NCBI GenBank assembly: GCA_021083345.1
Contig: JAJGRE010000001.1
Location: 372,001 to 436,000, forward strand
Direction of reading: 5' to 3'
Length of the DNA: 64,000 bases
Origin: Calditrichales bacterium MX18-03
GTDB taxonomy: Bacteria > Bacillota > Clostridia > Lutisporales > Lutisporaceae
Shown here: positions 33,544 to 42,025 of the stretch, piece after piece
Numbering within the stretch: position 1 is the stretch's first letter
How the letters are laid out: the number at the start of each line of letters is the position of its first letter
Program-made: the position numbers and the translations under genes
The notes under the pieces: model-generated
Databases searched by the model: none
Told to the model about the DNA's origin: nothing
Seen by the model: the letters and a program-made list of their open reading frames with translations, nothing else

Positions 33544-34344
33544 TCAGGGCTGTTTACCGATATAGGCAAGGATGCCGCCGTCAACGTAAAGTATATGCCC
33601 GTTGACAAAGTCTGAAGCCGGAGAAGCCAAGAAAACCGCCGGACCGGCCAGGTCCTCCGCATTTCCCCAGCGGGCGGCAGGCGTTTTGGCGATGATAAAC
33701 TGGTCAAAGGGATGACGGCTGCCGTCAGGCTGCTTCTCGCGCAGCGGCGCAGTTTGCGAGGTAGCGATATAGCCGGGGCCAAGGCCGTTGCACTGGATGT
33801 TGAAGGCGCCGAACTCACTGGCTATGTTTTTGGTCAGCATCTTCAAGCCGCCTTTGGCTGCCGCATAGGCCGCTACGGTTTCACGTCCCAGCTCGCTCAT
33901 CATGGAGCAAATGTTGATGATCTTGCCCCCACCTTTCCTGATCATGGCAGGAATAACCGCCTTTGCCATAATAAACGGCCCGTTCAGGTCGATATCCACA
34001 ACCTGCCGGAAATCCTGAGCGCTCATTTCCAGCATGGGAACACGCTTGATAATGCCCGCATTGTTCACCAGGATATCAATTACGCCAACCTCTTTCTCGA
34101 TACGGACCACCATCGCATTGACCGCTGCTTCATCAGTAACATCAAAAACGTAGCCCTGAGCCTTGATACCCATATCCTCATATGCTTTCAGGCCCGCATC
34201 GGCCGATTCCTGCGATGTACTGTTGAATACAATGGTTGCACCGGCCTGATGAAGTGCCGCAGCGATGGCAAAGCCGATGCCGTGGCTTCCGCCGGTGACG
34301 AGGGCAACCTTCCCTTCAAGGGAAAAAGCTTTCAAATAATCCAT
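33544..34344 (-). CDS. SDR oxidoreductase, KduD/gluconate-5-dehydrogenase type
   Basis: A 266-residue short-chain dehydrogenase. The cofactor motif is VTGGSHGIGFAIA (about 17-29), with NNAGIIKRVPMLEM, the catalytic YAAAKGG (Tyr-x-x-x-Lys), and the C-terminal NGHILYVDGGILAYIG. It matches 2-deoxy-gluconate 3-dehydrogenase/gluconate 5-dehydrogenase proteins. Placed after kduI and a GH88 gene, the likely role is reduction of 3-deoxy-D-glycero-2,5-hexodiulosonate to 2-keto-3-deoxygluconate. ATG 34344 follows GGAGG at 8 nt. It is the last gene of the operon, and the kinase and aldolase that would finish the route are not in the window. Confidence 0.9.
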   Translation of the reverse strand: MDYLKAFSLEGKVALVTGGSHGIGFAIAAALHQAGATIVFNSTSQESADAGLKAYEDMGIKAQGYVFDVTDEAAVNAMVVRIEKEVGVIDILVNNAGIIKRVPMLEMSAQDFRQVVDIDLNGPFIMAKAVIPAMIRKGGGKIINICSMMSELGRETVAAYAAAKGGLKMLTKNIASEFGAFNIQCNGLGPGYIATSQTAPLREKQPDGSRHPFDQFIIAKTPAARWGNAEDLAGPAVFLASPASDFVNGHILYVDGGILAYIGKQP

Positions 34345-34376
34345 CGGAATAGCCTCCATTCATTATTCAAATTTTT

Positions 34377-35219
34377 TTATCGGATATCCGCTATGGCCAC
34401 ACCGTCCATATCGTCGAAGGCCTGGTTCTCACCGCCCATTGCCCAGATGAAAGAATAGCTTGCCGTTCCGCAGCCCGAGTGGATGCTGAAGCTGGGTGAA
34501 ATAACCGCTTCCTCATTCTGCATAACGATATGGCGGGTTTCGGACGGCTGGCCCATCAGATGAAAAACCACATTATTCTCCGGAATGTCAAAATAAGTAT
34601 ATACCTCCATACGCCGCTCATGGGTATGCACCGGCATTGTGTTCCAGACACTGCCTGCTTCAAGAACGGTTAGCCCCATAGAGAGCTGACAGGTTTTCAA
34701 CACATCAGGATGTATGAATTGATTAATTACACGCTTATTTGCTGTCTCAAAAGCACCCAACTGCCTTTTGGCAGCATCGGCTTGCGCTATGAATTTCGTT
34801 TCATAAGCGCAGTGGGCAGGCGCAGACACTCCATAAAACTTTGCAGGTTTCTTTGCATCATCACTCTGGAAGCTGACATCACGGGCTCCCATTGTAATGT
34901 AGATGCAGTCCTTATTGCCCATCTTGAAGGCTTTTCCGTCCACGCTGCATACGCCTGAACCGCCAAGGTTAAAAAAGCCGGCCTCGCGGCGTTCCAGGAA
35001 AAACCGTGTTCCAAAGTTTTTCCAGATATCGATGCCCTTATCAATGGGCAACGCTTCCGAGACAGGCATTATGCCTAATACCACCATGCGGTCGACATGA
35101 GAGTATGTGGCGCAAACCTGGTCCGGCACGTATAGTCCTGTAATGAGGAATTCCGACCGAAGCTCCTCTGTGGTATATCTCTTCACATCACGGGGATTGG
35201 TTGAATAGCGAATATCCAT
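34377..35219 (-). CDS. kduI: 5-dehydro-4-deoxy-D-glucuronate isomerase
   Basis: A 280-residue KduI that isomerises 4-deoxy-L-threo-5-hexosulose uronate, the product of GH88 or oligouronide lyases. The start MDIRYSTNPRDVKRYTTEELR is characteristic. FFLERREAGFFNLGGSG, the metal-binding PVHTHERRMEVYTYF and the final SFSIHSGCGTASYSFIWAMGGEN follow, so the zinc ligands (two His, Glu, His) appear intact. It lies between the lyase and dehydrogenase genes in one operon, with a 19-bp gap to the lyase gene. The ribosome site is GGAGGTG. Confidence 0.97.
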   Translation of the reverse strand: MDIRYSTNPRDVKRYTTEELRSEFLITGLYVPDQVCATYSHVDRMVVLGIMPVSEALPIDKGIDIWKNFGTRFFLERREAGFFNLGGSGVCSVDGKAFKMGNKDCIYITMGARDVSFQSDDAKKPAKFYGVSAPAHCAYETKFIAQADAAKRQLGAFETANKRVINQFIHPDVLKTCQLSMGLTVLEAGSVWNTMPVHTHERRMEVYTYFDIPENNVVFHLMGQPSETRHIVMQNEEAVISPSFSIHSGCGTASYSFIWAMGGENQAFDDMDGVAIADIR

Positions 35220-35238
35220 AACAACACCTCCATCATTT

Positions 35239-37245
35239 TTACCAGAGTAAAACCGTACCTATTTCATTTTCTCCTTTTTTACGGTCGAAAACAACGGCTG
35301 AGCCGAAGCCCGTGCAGCCGTCCGCAAAAAAGGTATCCGTGGGGCTGGCGTATTCCTCATGGGCAATCACCAGTGTATAATGCCTATCTCCGTGCCGGAT
35401 GTTCAAAGCCTCAATCTGGCTGTCGTCAAATACAATACCCTTGAAGTTTGAGCGTACCGAGACCTTTTCTACGGCCAGAGCTATCTTGGAATCCGGATCG
35501 GATAAGGCAATTACAGTGTATGCGCTGGTACCGGCAAGACTGGACATAACCGTCTGATTTTTTTCATGATGATTATAATGCCTTGATATGCGGGTTTCGA
35601 GAACTTCACTGTCAAGCTCGGGCGCTATCAGAAGCAGTTCCGCACGGACACGGCTGCTCTGATAGGTGTATCGGCTACCCTCGACCCATAGCCTGCCTGC
35701 ATTGTTAAAATGGAAGAACTGGTTTGCCGGATAAACGTCCACGCCATAAAATTCGTCCGCAATGACCAGAATATCCGGTTTCAGATAAATCACCCGCCGG
35801 TTCACAAAAACACCTTCCGGCTTCATATAAGCCAGATGGCCGCCTTCTGCGTAACCATACCGCTCATCCGAATAATATTTTTGATTGACCGGGCGGGACA
35901 GATCATGACAAGCCCAGCTGTCCTTGCAGACATAAATATCACGCCGGTTCACTCGGATCGTGTTGTGTGCGTCCAATTCCTTGTATGGCACACGCCCCTC
36001 ACCGAACACATAGCTGTGCCGGCCTGCATCAATAAGAATATCCTCGCCGCGGCTGAACAAGTCCACATGCAGCTTGTCGGCATGCCCATGCCCTGCGCCC
36101 AATGGTCCGCAATGAAAATGGACAAATGTATCGTCTGTGCCCCAACCGCTTCGAAAATAGAAGTTTCCACTATCGCAGAAGGCCTTATCCGTACTTGCCG
36201 GAGTCTCTGCACTCATAGCAGCATATTCCGAAAGTCCCGCTTCTCCGATATCCCATGCGGTATCAAAGTCAGGCAGCACATAGCCTCTGCCTTTCAAAAT
36301 ACTGTCACCAAACAGGTATGCACCTTTGGATATGATGTCCCGCTGGTCGATTTCGTCGCTGTCACCCATGCTGATTTCGTTGTGGTCAGGCTTTGCTGCA
36401 TATAGATCGAACATGCACATGGCATGGGTTTTTCTCAAGATCGATTCCGGCAGGGTGATACCGTTCCGCTTTGCCAGCAGGACCACATCCAGGTAGCAGT
36501 GTGCGACTTCATTATGGTACATGGGACTCTGCTCCCATTGCATGCCGTCTCTGTATACCTGTATCTGCATCTCCAACTCCAGCCTGCGCAGCGCTTCTGC
36601 AACGTATTCCTTAGCGCGTGCCGTTTGCGGAAGCATGACACCGGCTATGAACAATCCATGATTCGCCATGACCCCCCAGTTGCTCATCAGGTTATAGCTG
36701 TTCCAAATGCCCATGATAAATTCCGCATGCTCAGTGACACTTTCTACAAATGCTGTGATCACTGCATCGTCAACAGCCGGACTGGCCTCAAAATAGCGCA
36801 TGGCTTTCTGCCAATACTCCAGCCGCAAGCCTACTTCTATACTACGCCACGCTTTCTCATTCCTGGGGTCCTCACGCCGAACCGCAGCAATCCAGTGACA
36901 CAACTGCTTTGCAAAGGTTCTTGCGTATTTCTCATCCCCCGTCATGGCGTAGGCCTGTCCCAGGCAAATCCAGAAGCGCATGCGGTTAAATGCAAAAATC
37001 CATTCCGGATCGTCACCCGGCTGATACAGCCAGTCAATCTCATTTTCAAAAATGACATGGGAGTACGTACGCTCCATGTCCCAACGCAAATCGAACTTGA
37101 AACGCCGGTTCACCACATCATCTGCCACTGAAAGAACATGCTCTGCCTCTTCTTTGCAGTTCACAAGTACATATTTTGCTACCTCAAAAGGGTCCTTAAA
37201 GAAAAAATGCCTGTCGGCTTGATTAAAAAATTCCGCCCTAGTCAT
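35239..37245 (-). CDS. Heparinase II/III-family polysaccharide lyase, predicted cytoplasmic
   Basis: A 668-residue lyase without signal peptide. The N-terminal half is an alpha-helical toroid with SNWGVMANHGLFIAG and EQSPMYHNEVAHCYLDV. The C-terminal beta-sandwich carries FVHFHCGPLGAGHGHADKLHVDLFS and ILIDAGRHSYVFGEG, the heparinase II/III signature. Candidate catalytic residues are Asn (SNWG), Tyr (MYHNE) and His (GHGHAD). The family eliminates uronic-acid links in glycosaminoglycans or other polyuronides, and the exact PL family cannot be assigned by eye. ATG 37245 is preferred, since a frame 11 codons longer lacks a site. Its ribosome site overlaps the GH88 stop. Confidence 0.9.
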   Translation of the reverse strand: MTRAEFFNQADRHFFFKDPFEVAKYVLVNCKEEAEHVLSVADDVVNRRFKFDLRWDMERTYSHVIFENEIDWLYQPGDDPEWIFAFNRMRFWICLGQAYAMTGDEKYARTFAKQLCHWIAAVRREDPRNEKAWRSIEVGLRLEYWQKAMRYFEASPAVDDAVITAFVESVTEHAEFIMGIWNSYNLMSNWGVMANHGLFIAGVMLPQTARAKEYVAEALRRLELEMQIQVYRDGMQWEQSPMYHNEVAHCYLDVVLLAKRNGITLPESILRKTHAMCMFDLYAAKPDHNEISMGDSDEIDQRDIISKGAYLFGDSILKGRGYVLPDFDTAWDIGEAGLSEYAAMSAETPASTDKAFCDSGNFYFRSGWGTDDTFVHFHCGPLGAGHGHADKLHVDLFSRGEDILIDAGRHSYVFGEGRVPYKELDAHNTIRVNRRDIYVCKDSWACHDLSRPVNQKYYSDERYGYAEGGHLAYMKPEGVFVNRRVIYLKPDILVIADEFYGVDVYPANQFFHFNNAGRLWVEGSRYTYQSSRVRAELLLIAPELDSEVLETRISRHYNHHEKNQTVMSSLAGTSAYTVIALSDPDSKIALAVEKVSVRSNFKGIVFDDSQIEALNIRHGDRHYTLVIAHEEYASPTDTFFADGCTGFGSAVVFDRKKGENEIGTVLLW

Positions 37246-37259
37246 CACTGAAACACTCC

Positions 37260-38432
37260 TTACCAATATGGCTTCCACTGCGGCTTATGCAGCCGTGTAA
37301 GCGCTTCCATATAAAAATAGTCACCCCAGGAGACACATTCATCCACACCCTCCGGCGTACAGGTATTGTAGGGTGATTTTTTACTGTACGTGCCGTGTGC
37401 AACCAGTCCGTTTGATAGTCGGGCGTCTTTGATGCTGTAATGGTCCGCAAGGGACTTCAGCATTTGCCGTGCCAGCGATTCATAGGTTTTTGCCTCCTCG
37501 ATTGGAGCAAGCTTCGCCATTTCCAGCAGCCCGCAAGCGACAATGGACGCGCTGGAGGAGTCACGGGGTTCCGACCCTCCGCTCATAAAAATCATATCCC
37601 AGTAAGGGACCAGGTCCTCGGGAAGACGGTTAAGATAGAACTCTGTTACACGGTGAAATGCCTTCAGGTATTCCGGATTTCGGGTGTATCTGTAGCTGAG
37701 TGCCGTTCCATATACCGCCCAAGCCTGCCCCCGTGCCCAGTTCGAGTCGTCGTGATAGCCTTGGCAGGTGGCACCGCGGCTCATCAGTCCCGTATGTGGA
37801 TCCATAAAGACTGTATGGTAGGTGCTGCCATCCTCTCTGATAGAGTACCTCAGACAGGTTTTAATGTGACTCAAGGCTGTCTCTGCATACTTGCGACTGC
37901 CGGTCTGCTCACTGGCCCAATAAAGGAGAGGAAGATTCAACAGACAATCAATGATATACCGGTAGTTGTCAGGTGCCCCCAACGCGCCCCATGCCTGAAT
38001 AAATGCGCCAACAGGCTGGAAACGGCTCATGAGCTGGTCTGCTGCCAAGAGCGCTGCTTTTCTCGCGTTTTCACTCCCGGTCAGCATCCAGGCCGAAACA
38101 CAGGATGGGCAATACAGGAATCCCATATCATGATGGTCAACCTCAACTTTGTTTATGATCCTGCCCAGGAAGCTCTCTGCCAATACCAGCCCAGCTTGCT
38201 TGAAAATATCCTTGTGGGTATGCTCAAAGCTCAACCAGACTTCTCCGGGCCAGAAGCCGCAGGTCCATTGGTTGTTTTCACAAGGAGGATACCATCCGTT
38301 AACACTGGAGTGGTTTTGACACCGGTAAGTAAAGTCAGCTAAATTACTGCTTACTTGCGAGACTGCCGTATCCAGCGCTGCCTGCACTTCTTCAGCGCTG
38401 ATTTCCGGCTTGTCGGGAAAAGCTTGCATCAT
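37260..38432 (-). CDS. Glycoside hydrolase family 88 (unsaturated glucuronyl hydrolase)
   Basis: A 390-residue alpha6/alpha6-barrel hydrolase. It releases 4,5-unsaturated uronic acid from lyase products by hydrating the vinyl ether. The segment NKVEVDHHDMGFLYCPS carries the proposed acid/base Asp, and YHDDSNWARGQAWAVYG a second conserved Asp. These match UGL enzymes acting on unsaturated disaccharides. No signal peptide is seen, so it is cytoplasmic. The ribosome site AGGTGAAG precedes ATG 38432. It lies between the permease and lyase genes, consistent with import followed by intracellular breakdown. Confidence 0.93.
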   Translation of the reverse strand: MMQAFPDKPEISAEEVQAALDTAVSQVSSNLADFTYRCQNHSSVNGWYPPCENNQWTCGFWPGEVWLSFEHTHKDIFKQAGLVLAESFLGRIINKVEVDHHDMGFLYCPSCVSAWMLTGSENARKAALLAADQLMSRFQPVGAFIQAWGALGAPDNYRYIIDCLLNLPLLYWASEQTGSRKYAETALSHIKTCLRYSIREDGSTYHTVFMDPHTGLMSRGATCQGYHDDSNWARGQAWAVYGTALSYRYTRNPEYLKAFHRVTEFYLNRLPEDLVPYWDMIFMSGGSEPRDSSSASIVACGLLEMAKLAPIEEAKTYESLARQMLKSLADHYSIKDARLSNGLVAHGTYSKKSPYNTCTPEGVDECVSWGDYFYMEALTRLHKPQWKPYW

Positions 38433-38443
38433 CCTATCTTCAC

Positions 38444-39280
38444 CTACCCTTTTATGCCTGACGAAGCGACACCTTGTATGAAGTATTTCTGCAGGGATAA
38501 GAAAATGACAAGCACGGGAATAAGTGCTACCACACTGGCCGCCATAATAAGCCCATACTCTGACGAATACTGGGTAATGAACATGCGAAGGCCGATCTGG
38601 ATGGTCTTAAGCTCTGTCTTGGTCAGGTAGATCATCGGGCCTAAGAAGTCATTCCAAGTATTTACAAAAGTGAATATGACAAGGGTTGAAATAGCCGGCT
38701 TGGAATTGGGAAGCATGATCCGGAGCCATATCCCGAACTCACTGAGTCCGTCGATACGCGCCGCTTCACATAGCTCATCGGGTATACTCTGATAGAACTG
38801 GCGCATTAAGAACACGCCGAAAGCTGAAAATGCCTGGAGACATATGATAGACATATGCGAGTTATTCAATCCGAACTGACGCATCATGATAAACTGTGGA
38901 ACCATGTAAGCCTGCCAAGGCACGGCAATGGTCGCTATATAGGCCATGAACAGAAAGTTTCTGCCTTTGAACCGCAGCTTTGCAAAAGCATAAGCCGCAA
39001 AACTGGAGGTGAAAAACTGCAAAAGCGTAACGATCACCGAAAGCTTGGCAGTATTGAAAATGAACTTGCCCAGCGGTATTCTTGTCCAGATGTCGGAATA
39101 GTTCTGGAACCGCGGCTCCTCGGGAACCCACTGCATGGGAAATGTAAAAACATCCTTGCTGAGCTTCAGCGACGAAGAAAGCATCCAAATGAACGGTACC
39201 ACCGTCATAGCCGCCAGAAGGATCATCATAAGGTAGATCATCATCCGGCTGGACCGCAGCCCTTTCTTCTCTTTATTCAT
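38444..39280 (-). CDS. Carbohydrate ABC transporter permease (MalG type)
   Basis: A 278-residue inner-membrane permease with six helices. The EAA loop is seen as ELCEAARIDGLSEFGIWLRIMLPNSKPAISTLVIFTF, the signature of the MalG/CUT1 group. The N-terminus (MNKEKKGLRSSRMM) is cytoplasmic and basic. ATG 39280 follows AGGAGG, 8 nt away, while a longer frame starts from TTG two codons upstream. It sits directly after the partner permease and before the GH88 gene. No ATPase is encoded here, so the transporter must use a shared MsmX-like ATPase elsewhere. Confidence 0.95.
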   Translation of the reverse strand: MNKEKKGLRSSRMMIYLMMILLAAMTVVPFIWMLSSSLKLSKDVFTFPMQWVPEEPRFQNYSDIWTRIPLGKFIFNTAKLSVIVTLLQFFTSSFAAYAFAKLRFKGRNFLFMAYIATIAVPWQAYMVPQFIMMRQFGLNNSHMSIICLQAFSAFGVFLMRQFYQSIPDELCEAARIDGLSEFGIWLRIMLPNSKPAISTLVIFTFVNTWNDFLGPMIYLTKTELKTIQIGLRMFITQYSSEYGLIMAASVVALIPVLVIFLSLQKYFIQGVASSGIKG

Positions 39281-39292
39281 CCTCAATACCTC

Positions 39293-40237
39293 CTATGCGA
39301 CAAATTTTTTCTCACTGCGGAACTGAATAATCGTAATTCCCAGTACCAGAAGGAATAAGACCATTGCCATCGCGCTTGCATATCCGAAGTCAAGCGCACG
39401 GAATGCGGTGTTATAAATCTGATAGACCAGTACCCGCGTCGTGTCGCTCAACTGATTGTCACCGCCGGCAAACATTGTAATAAACACGTCGTAAACCTTA
39501 AATGAGTTGATGATGAGTATCATTGACACGAAAAACGTGGTGGGTGCAAGCTGGGGCAATGTGACATTCCAAAACTTTTGCCAGCTATTGGCGCCATCAA
39601 GGCTTGCCGCTTCATATAACTCCTGATTGACACCTTGCAGTCCTGCCAGATAGATAACCATATAATAACCCATGTTTTTCCATACCGAAAAAAGAATAAC
39701 CGTAAACATAGCCCAATTCTTGTCAGCGGCCCAGCGGGGCAGCTCCTCAATGGGTATGCCGGTCAGGGCATTCAGCATCAGATTGATAGGTCCCTTGGTG
39801 GGACTGAACAGAAAATTCCAGACAGCTGCTACAGCCACCAGCGATGCAACATAAGGAAAGAAAGAGATCGTACGGCTGAGATTACGGCCGAGAACCTTCT
39901 GATTGAGCATGATGGCAAGTCCTAGAGCACATACCATGGTAAACGGCACGACGCCGGCGGTATACAGTATCGTATTACAGAGAGCTCTGTGAAAGGTCTT
40001 ATCAGTCAGAAGCCTTGAAAAATTAGCCAGCCCAACAAATTCCATTGGATTTGCGCCGTCCCATTTCAAAAATGAAAGTACCAATGCGAAGATGAGAGGA
40101 ACCAAAGTAAAAACGGCAAAGCCGATCAGGTTGGGAGCAATAAAGCTGTAAGCGACTATGGCATCCCGCACGTTTTTGGACAGTCTTTTTTTTCGGCGCG
40201 GCTTGGGCTCAAATACAACAGAATTCGGAACCATCAT
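39293..40237 (-). CDS. Carbohydrate ABC transporter permease (MalF/UgpA type)
   Basis: A 314-residue permease of the CUT1 class, with an Arg/Lys-rich cytoplasmic N-terminus (EPKPRRKKRLSKNVRD), six helices starting IVAYSFIAPNLIGFAVF, and the EAA loop ELYEAASLDGANSWQKFWNVTLPQLAPTTFFV. It is paired with the MalG-type gene 12 bp downstream. A long structured spacer separates it from the binding-protein gene, which probably lowers its expression relative to the binding protein. The cargo, by context, is a uronate-containing oligosaccharide. Confidence 0.95.
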   Translation of the reverse strand: MMVPNSVVFEPKPRRKKRLSKNVRDAIVAYSFIAPNLIGFAVFTLVPLIFALVLSFLKWDGANPMEFVGLANFSRLLTDKTFHRALCNTILYTAGVVPFTMVCALGLAIMLNQKVLGRNLSRTISFFPYVASLVAVAAVWNFLFSPTKGPINLMLNALTGIPIEELPRWAADKNWAMFTVILFSVWKNMGYYMVIYLAGLQGVNQELYEAASLDGANSWQKFWNVTLPQLAPTTFFVSMILIINSFKVYDVFITMFAGGDNQLSDTTRVLVYQIYNTAFRALDFGYASAMAMVLFLLVLGITIIQFRSEKKFVA

Positions 40238-40256
40238 TCATCCCTCCCGGTATTAA

Positions 40257-40431
40257 TAAAAAAGCTGGCTCACACCGCTTTTTTTCGCTATGGAACCCTA
40301 TGGTTCCCTTCGACGAATGCAAGCATTCTGAGCACCCTCCTTCAACGGCAGAGGGATTCTCCCCCTTGCATCCCCCATAGTACAGTTGTTTATACTTCCT
40401 GTACTATGAAAAGGCGGGCTTACGCCCGCCC
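40257..40431 (-). promoter_or_regulatory. Array of hairpins between the binding-protein and permease genes
   Basis: Four or five stems lie in a 215-bp gap: GGCGGGC/GCCCGCC followed by TTTTC on the minus strand (40413-40430), ATAGTACAG/CTGTACTAT (40377-40407), GAATGC/GCATTC (near 40314-40327), GGAACC/GGTTCC (40291-40306), and AAAGC/GCTTT near 40260-40280. On the minus strand the first resembles a leaky terminator after the binding-protein gene. The set probably gives more binding-protein than permease mRNA. Confidence 0.55.
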
Positions 40432-40451
40432 TGTTGAAGCGCAATATGCAA

Positions 40452-41771
40452 TTACTTGCGGTTTAGAATTTCCTGGACTCTCGTGTTCATATCCTGGATT
40501 CCCTTATCAACGGTGACATTGTTGGTCATAATGGCATCGTGGCACTCGTTGAGTACGACTTCGATTTCTGCACTCTTTTCATGGATGGGCATTTCGAGAT
40601 ACTTTTGTGCAGTATAGAGAGCTGCTTTGCTGTTGTCGTCAGCGGGGAATCCGTCTACGGCGGTGATAGCAGCAATAACCTCGTCATTGACAACAGCCGG
40701 AATTGTGCCGGTCTTGGCAATGACTGCCGCACCGTCCGCACCGCAGATGAAATTCATGAAGTCAAGCGCCGCTTCCTTATTGACGGATTTCTTGTTTACT
40801 GCGGCGGAGGTAATGGTTCCAAGGGTTGTTCCGGCTGGAACACCGTCCGGATGAGGATACTTCACCAAGCCCCAGTTCTTCGCCAGGGATTCGCCTGACT
40901 TGATCTTGTTGATCTGGGTTGCGATAAACCAAGATCCCATGTTCAGCATGGCGGTTTGATTGTTGAAGAACACACCGGAGTAGTGGGTGCTAGAGGTTTT
41001 TAATGTAGCGTAATCCTGAACGATGCCGTCCTTTTGTTCTTTCAGAACGCGCTCATAATATGGCTTTAGGAAATCATATGTCCCATTCACGATGGTGTTT
41101 TTGCCGTCCAAAATACCGAACAGCTGTACAGCACTTCTCCAGGTGTGGTAGTGGGCACCATAAACCTTCTTGGCTCCGCTTCCTTTGGTGAGCTGGCGGG
41201 CAAGAGCGTCATACTGGTCAAGAGTCATGTCGTTTGTCGGATAAGCAACGCCTGCTGCGTCAAACAAATCCTTATTATAGTAGATAAGCCAGAAGTCTGA
41301 ACGGAAGGGCAGTGCGTAGTATTCTCCGTCTATCGTGATCTGTTCGACGGTACCGCCATATACGGAGGTGTCAATGCTATTAGCGCTTGCAAATCCCTTC
41401 AAGGGTTCCAAATGTCCCTGCTTGACAAGATTGGCATAACCCGGGATATCCTTGATGCACAGCACGTCCAGATCTGCTCCTCCGGAAAGCTGTGTGCTCA
41501 GCATGGTCATGTAGTCTGCGCTTCCCAGGTCAACCATCTCGATTGTCACATGCGGATTCTTAGCCACATAAGCATCAATCAGAGGCTGGTAGTAAACGGT
41601 CAGGTCCTTGTCCCACAAAGCCCACTTCAAAGTGACGGGTGTGGGTTCGGCTGCTTTGGCAGCTTCGGTAGGAGCCGGTGCTGCAGGTGCAGCCGCAGGA
41701 GCAGCGGCACAGCCGGTCAGAAGTCCCAGTAATAATACAGCTGCAAGAGCAAGAGCTAGTATTCTACGCAT
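40452..41771 (-). CDS. Sugar ABC transporter substrate-binding lipoprotein
   Basis: A 439-residue family-1 binding protein. The signal peptide MRRILALALAAVLLLGLLTG ends in a lipobox, LTGC, so it is lipid-anchored. An Ala/Pro-rich spacer follows, then LKWALWDKDLTVYYQPLIDAY, ALPFRSDFWLIYYNKDLFDAAG and a C-terminal lobe with GSWFIATQINKI. It is the first gene of the uronate-utilisation operon and has a good AAGGGAGG. A TATAAT lies about 40 nt upstream without a convincing -35, which suits activation by the neighbouring AraC-type regulator. The bound sugar is presumably an oligosaccharide with a uronate. Confidence 0.95.
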   Translation of the reverse strand: MRRILALALAAVLLLGLLTGCAAAPAAAPAAPAPTEAAKAAEPTPVTLKWALWDKDLTVYYQPLIDAYVAKNPHVTIEMVDLGSADYMTMLSTQLSGGADLDVLCIKDIPGYANLVKQGHLEPLKGFASANSIDTSVYGGTVEQITIDGEYYALPFRSDFWLIYYNKDLFDAAGVAYPTNDMTLDQYDALARQLTKGSGAKKVYGAHYHTWRSAVQLFGILDGKNTIVNGTYDFLKPYYERVLKEQKDGIVQDYATLKTSSTHYSGVFFNNQTAMLNMGSWFIATQINKIKSGESLAKNWGLVKYPHPDGVPAGTTLGTITSAAVNKKSVNKEAALDFMNFICGADGAAVIAKTGTIPAVVNDEVIAAITAVDGFPADDNSKAALYTAQKYLEMPIHEKSAEIEVVLNECHDAIMTNNVTVDKGIQDMNTRVQEILNRK

Positions 41772-41881
41772 TTTTCATCTACCTCCCTTAAAATCTTGTT
41801 CTCATTATAAAACATCGGTTTGACCTTCACTATGGAATATTATCTGCACTTCATCTAAAATTTTTAGATATTTTACGCAAT

Positions 41882-41918
41882 TCTCACAAAGCTGTAAAAT
41901 CTTATCACAAACATGTAA
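41882..41918. promoter_or_regulatory. Tandem direct repeats 21 bp apart, likely regulator site
   Basis: TCTCACAAAGCTGTAA (41882-41897) and TATCACAAACATGTAA (41903-41918) are 13/16 identical and start exactly 21 bp apart, two helical turns. They lie between the divergent binding-protein and kinase genes. AraC-type response regulators often bind such paired same-orientation sites, so the YesN-like protein encoded next door is the likely ligand. Confidence 0.6.
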
Positions 41919-41974
41919 TTTTCACTCCAGATTACGGAGAGGTATTTTGCTTCACCGGAAAATGCTATATATTG

Positions 41975-42003
41975 TTGACATGCCCCTTAAAAGAAGCTAC
42001 AGT
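41975..42003 (+). promoter_or_regulatory. Promoter of the kinase/regulator operon
   Basis: A consensus -35 TTGACA (41975-41980), a 17-nt spacer and a -10 TACAGT (41998-42003) put the transcript start near 42010. This excludes the upstream ATG at 41972 as the kinase start and supports TTG 42026. Confidence 0.75.
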
Positions 42004-42025
42004 GAATCTAATGGAGGTGGTTGAA

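Noticed and set aside
40257-40431. A mobile element or CRISPR in the structured spacer
   Set aside because: The stems are unrelated to one another in sequence and there is no transposase, terminal repeat or spacer periodicity.
41972-42025. Extended N-terminus of the YesM-type kinase from ATG 41972
   Set aside because: The -35/-10 boxes at 41975-42003 place transcription start after this ATG, and TTG 42026 has GGAGG at 8 nt.
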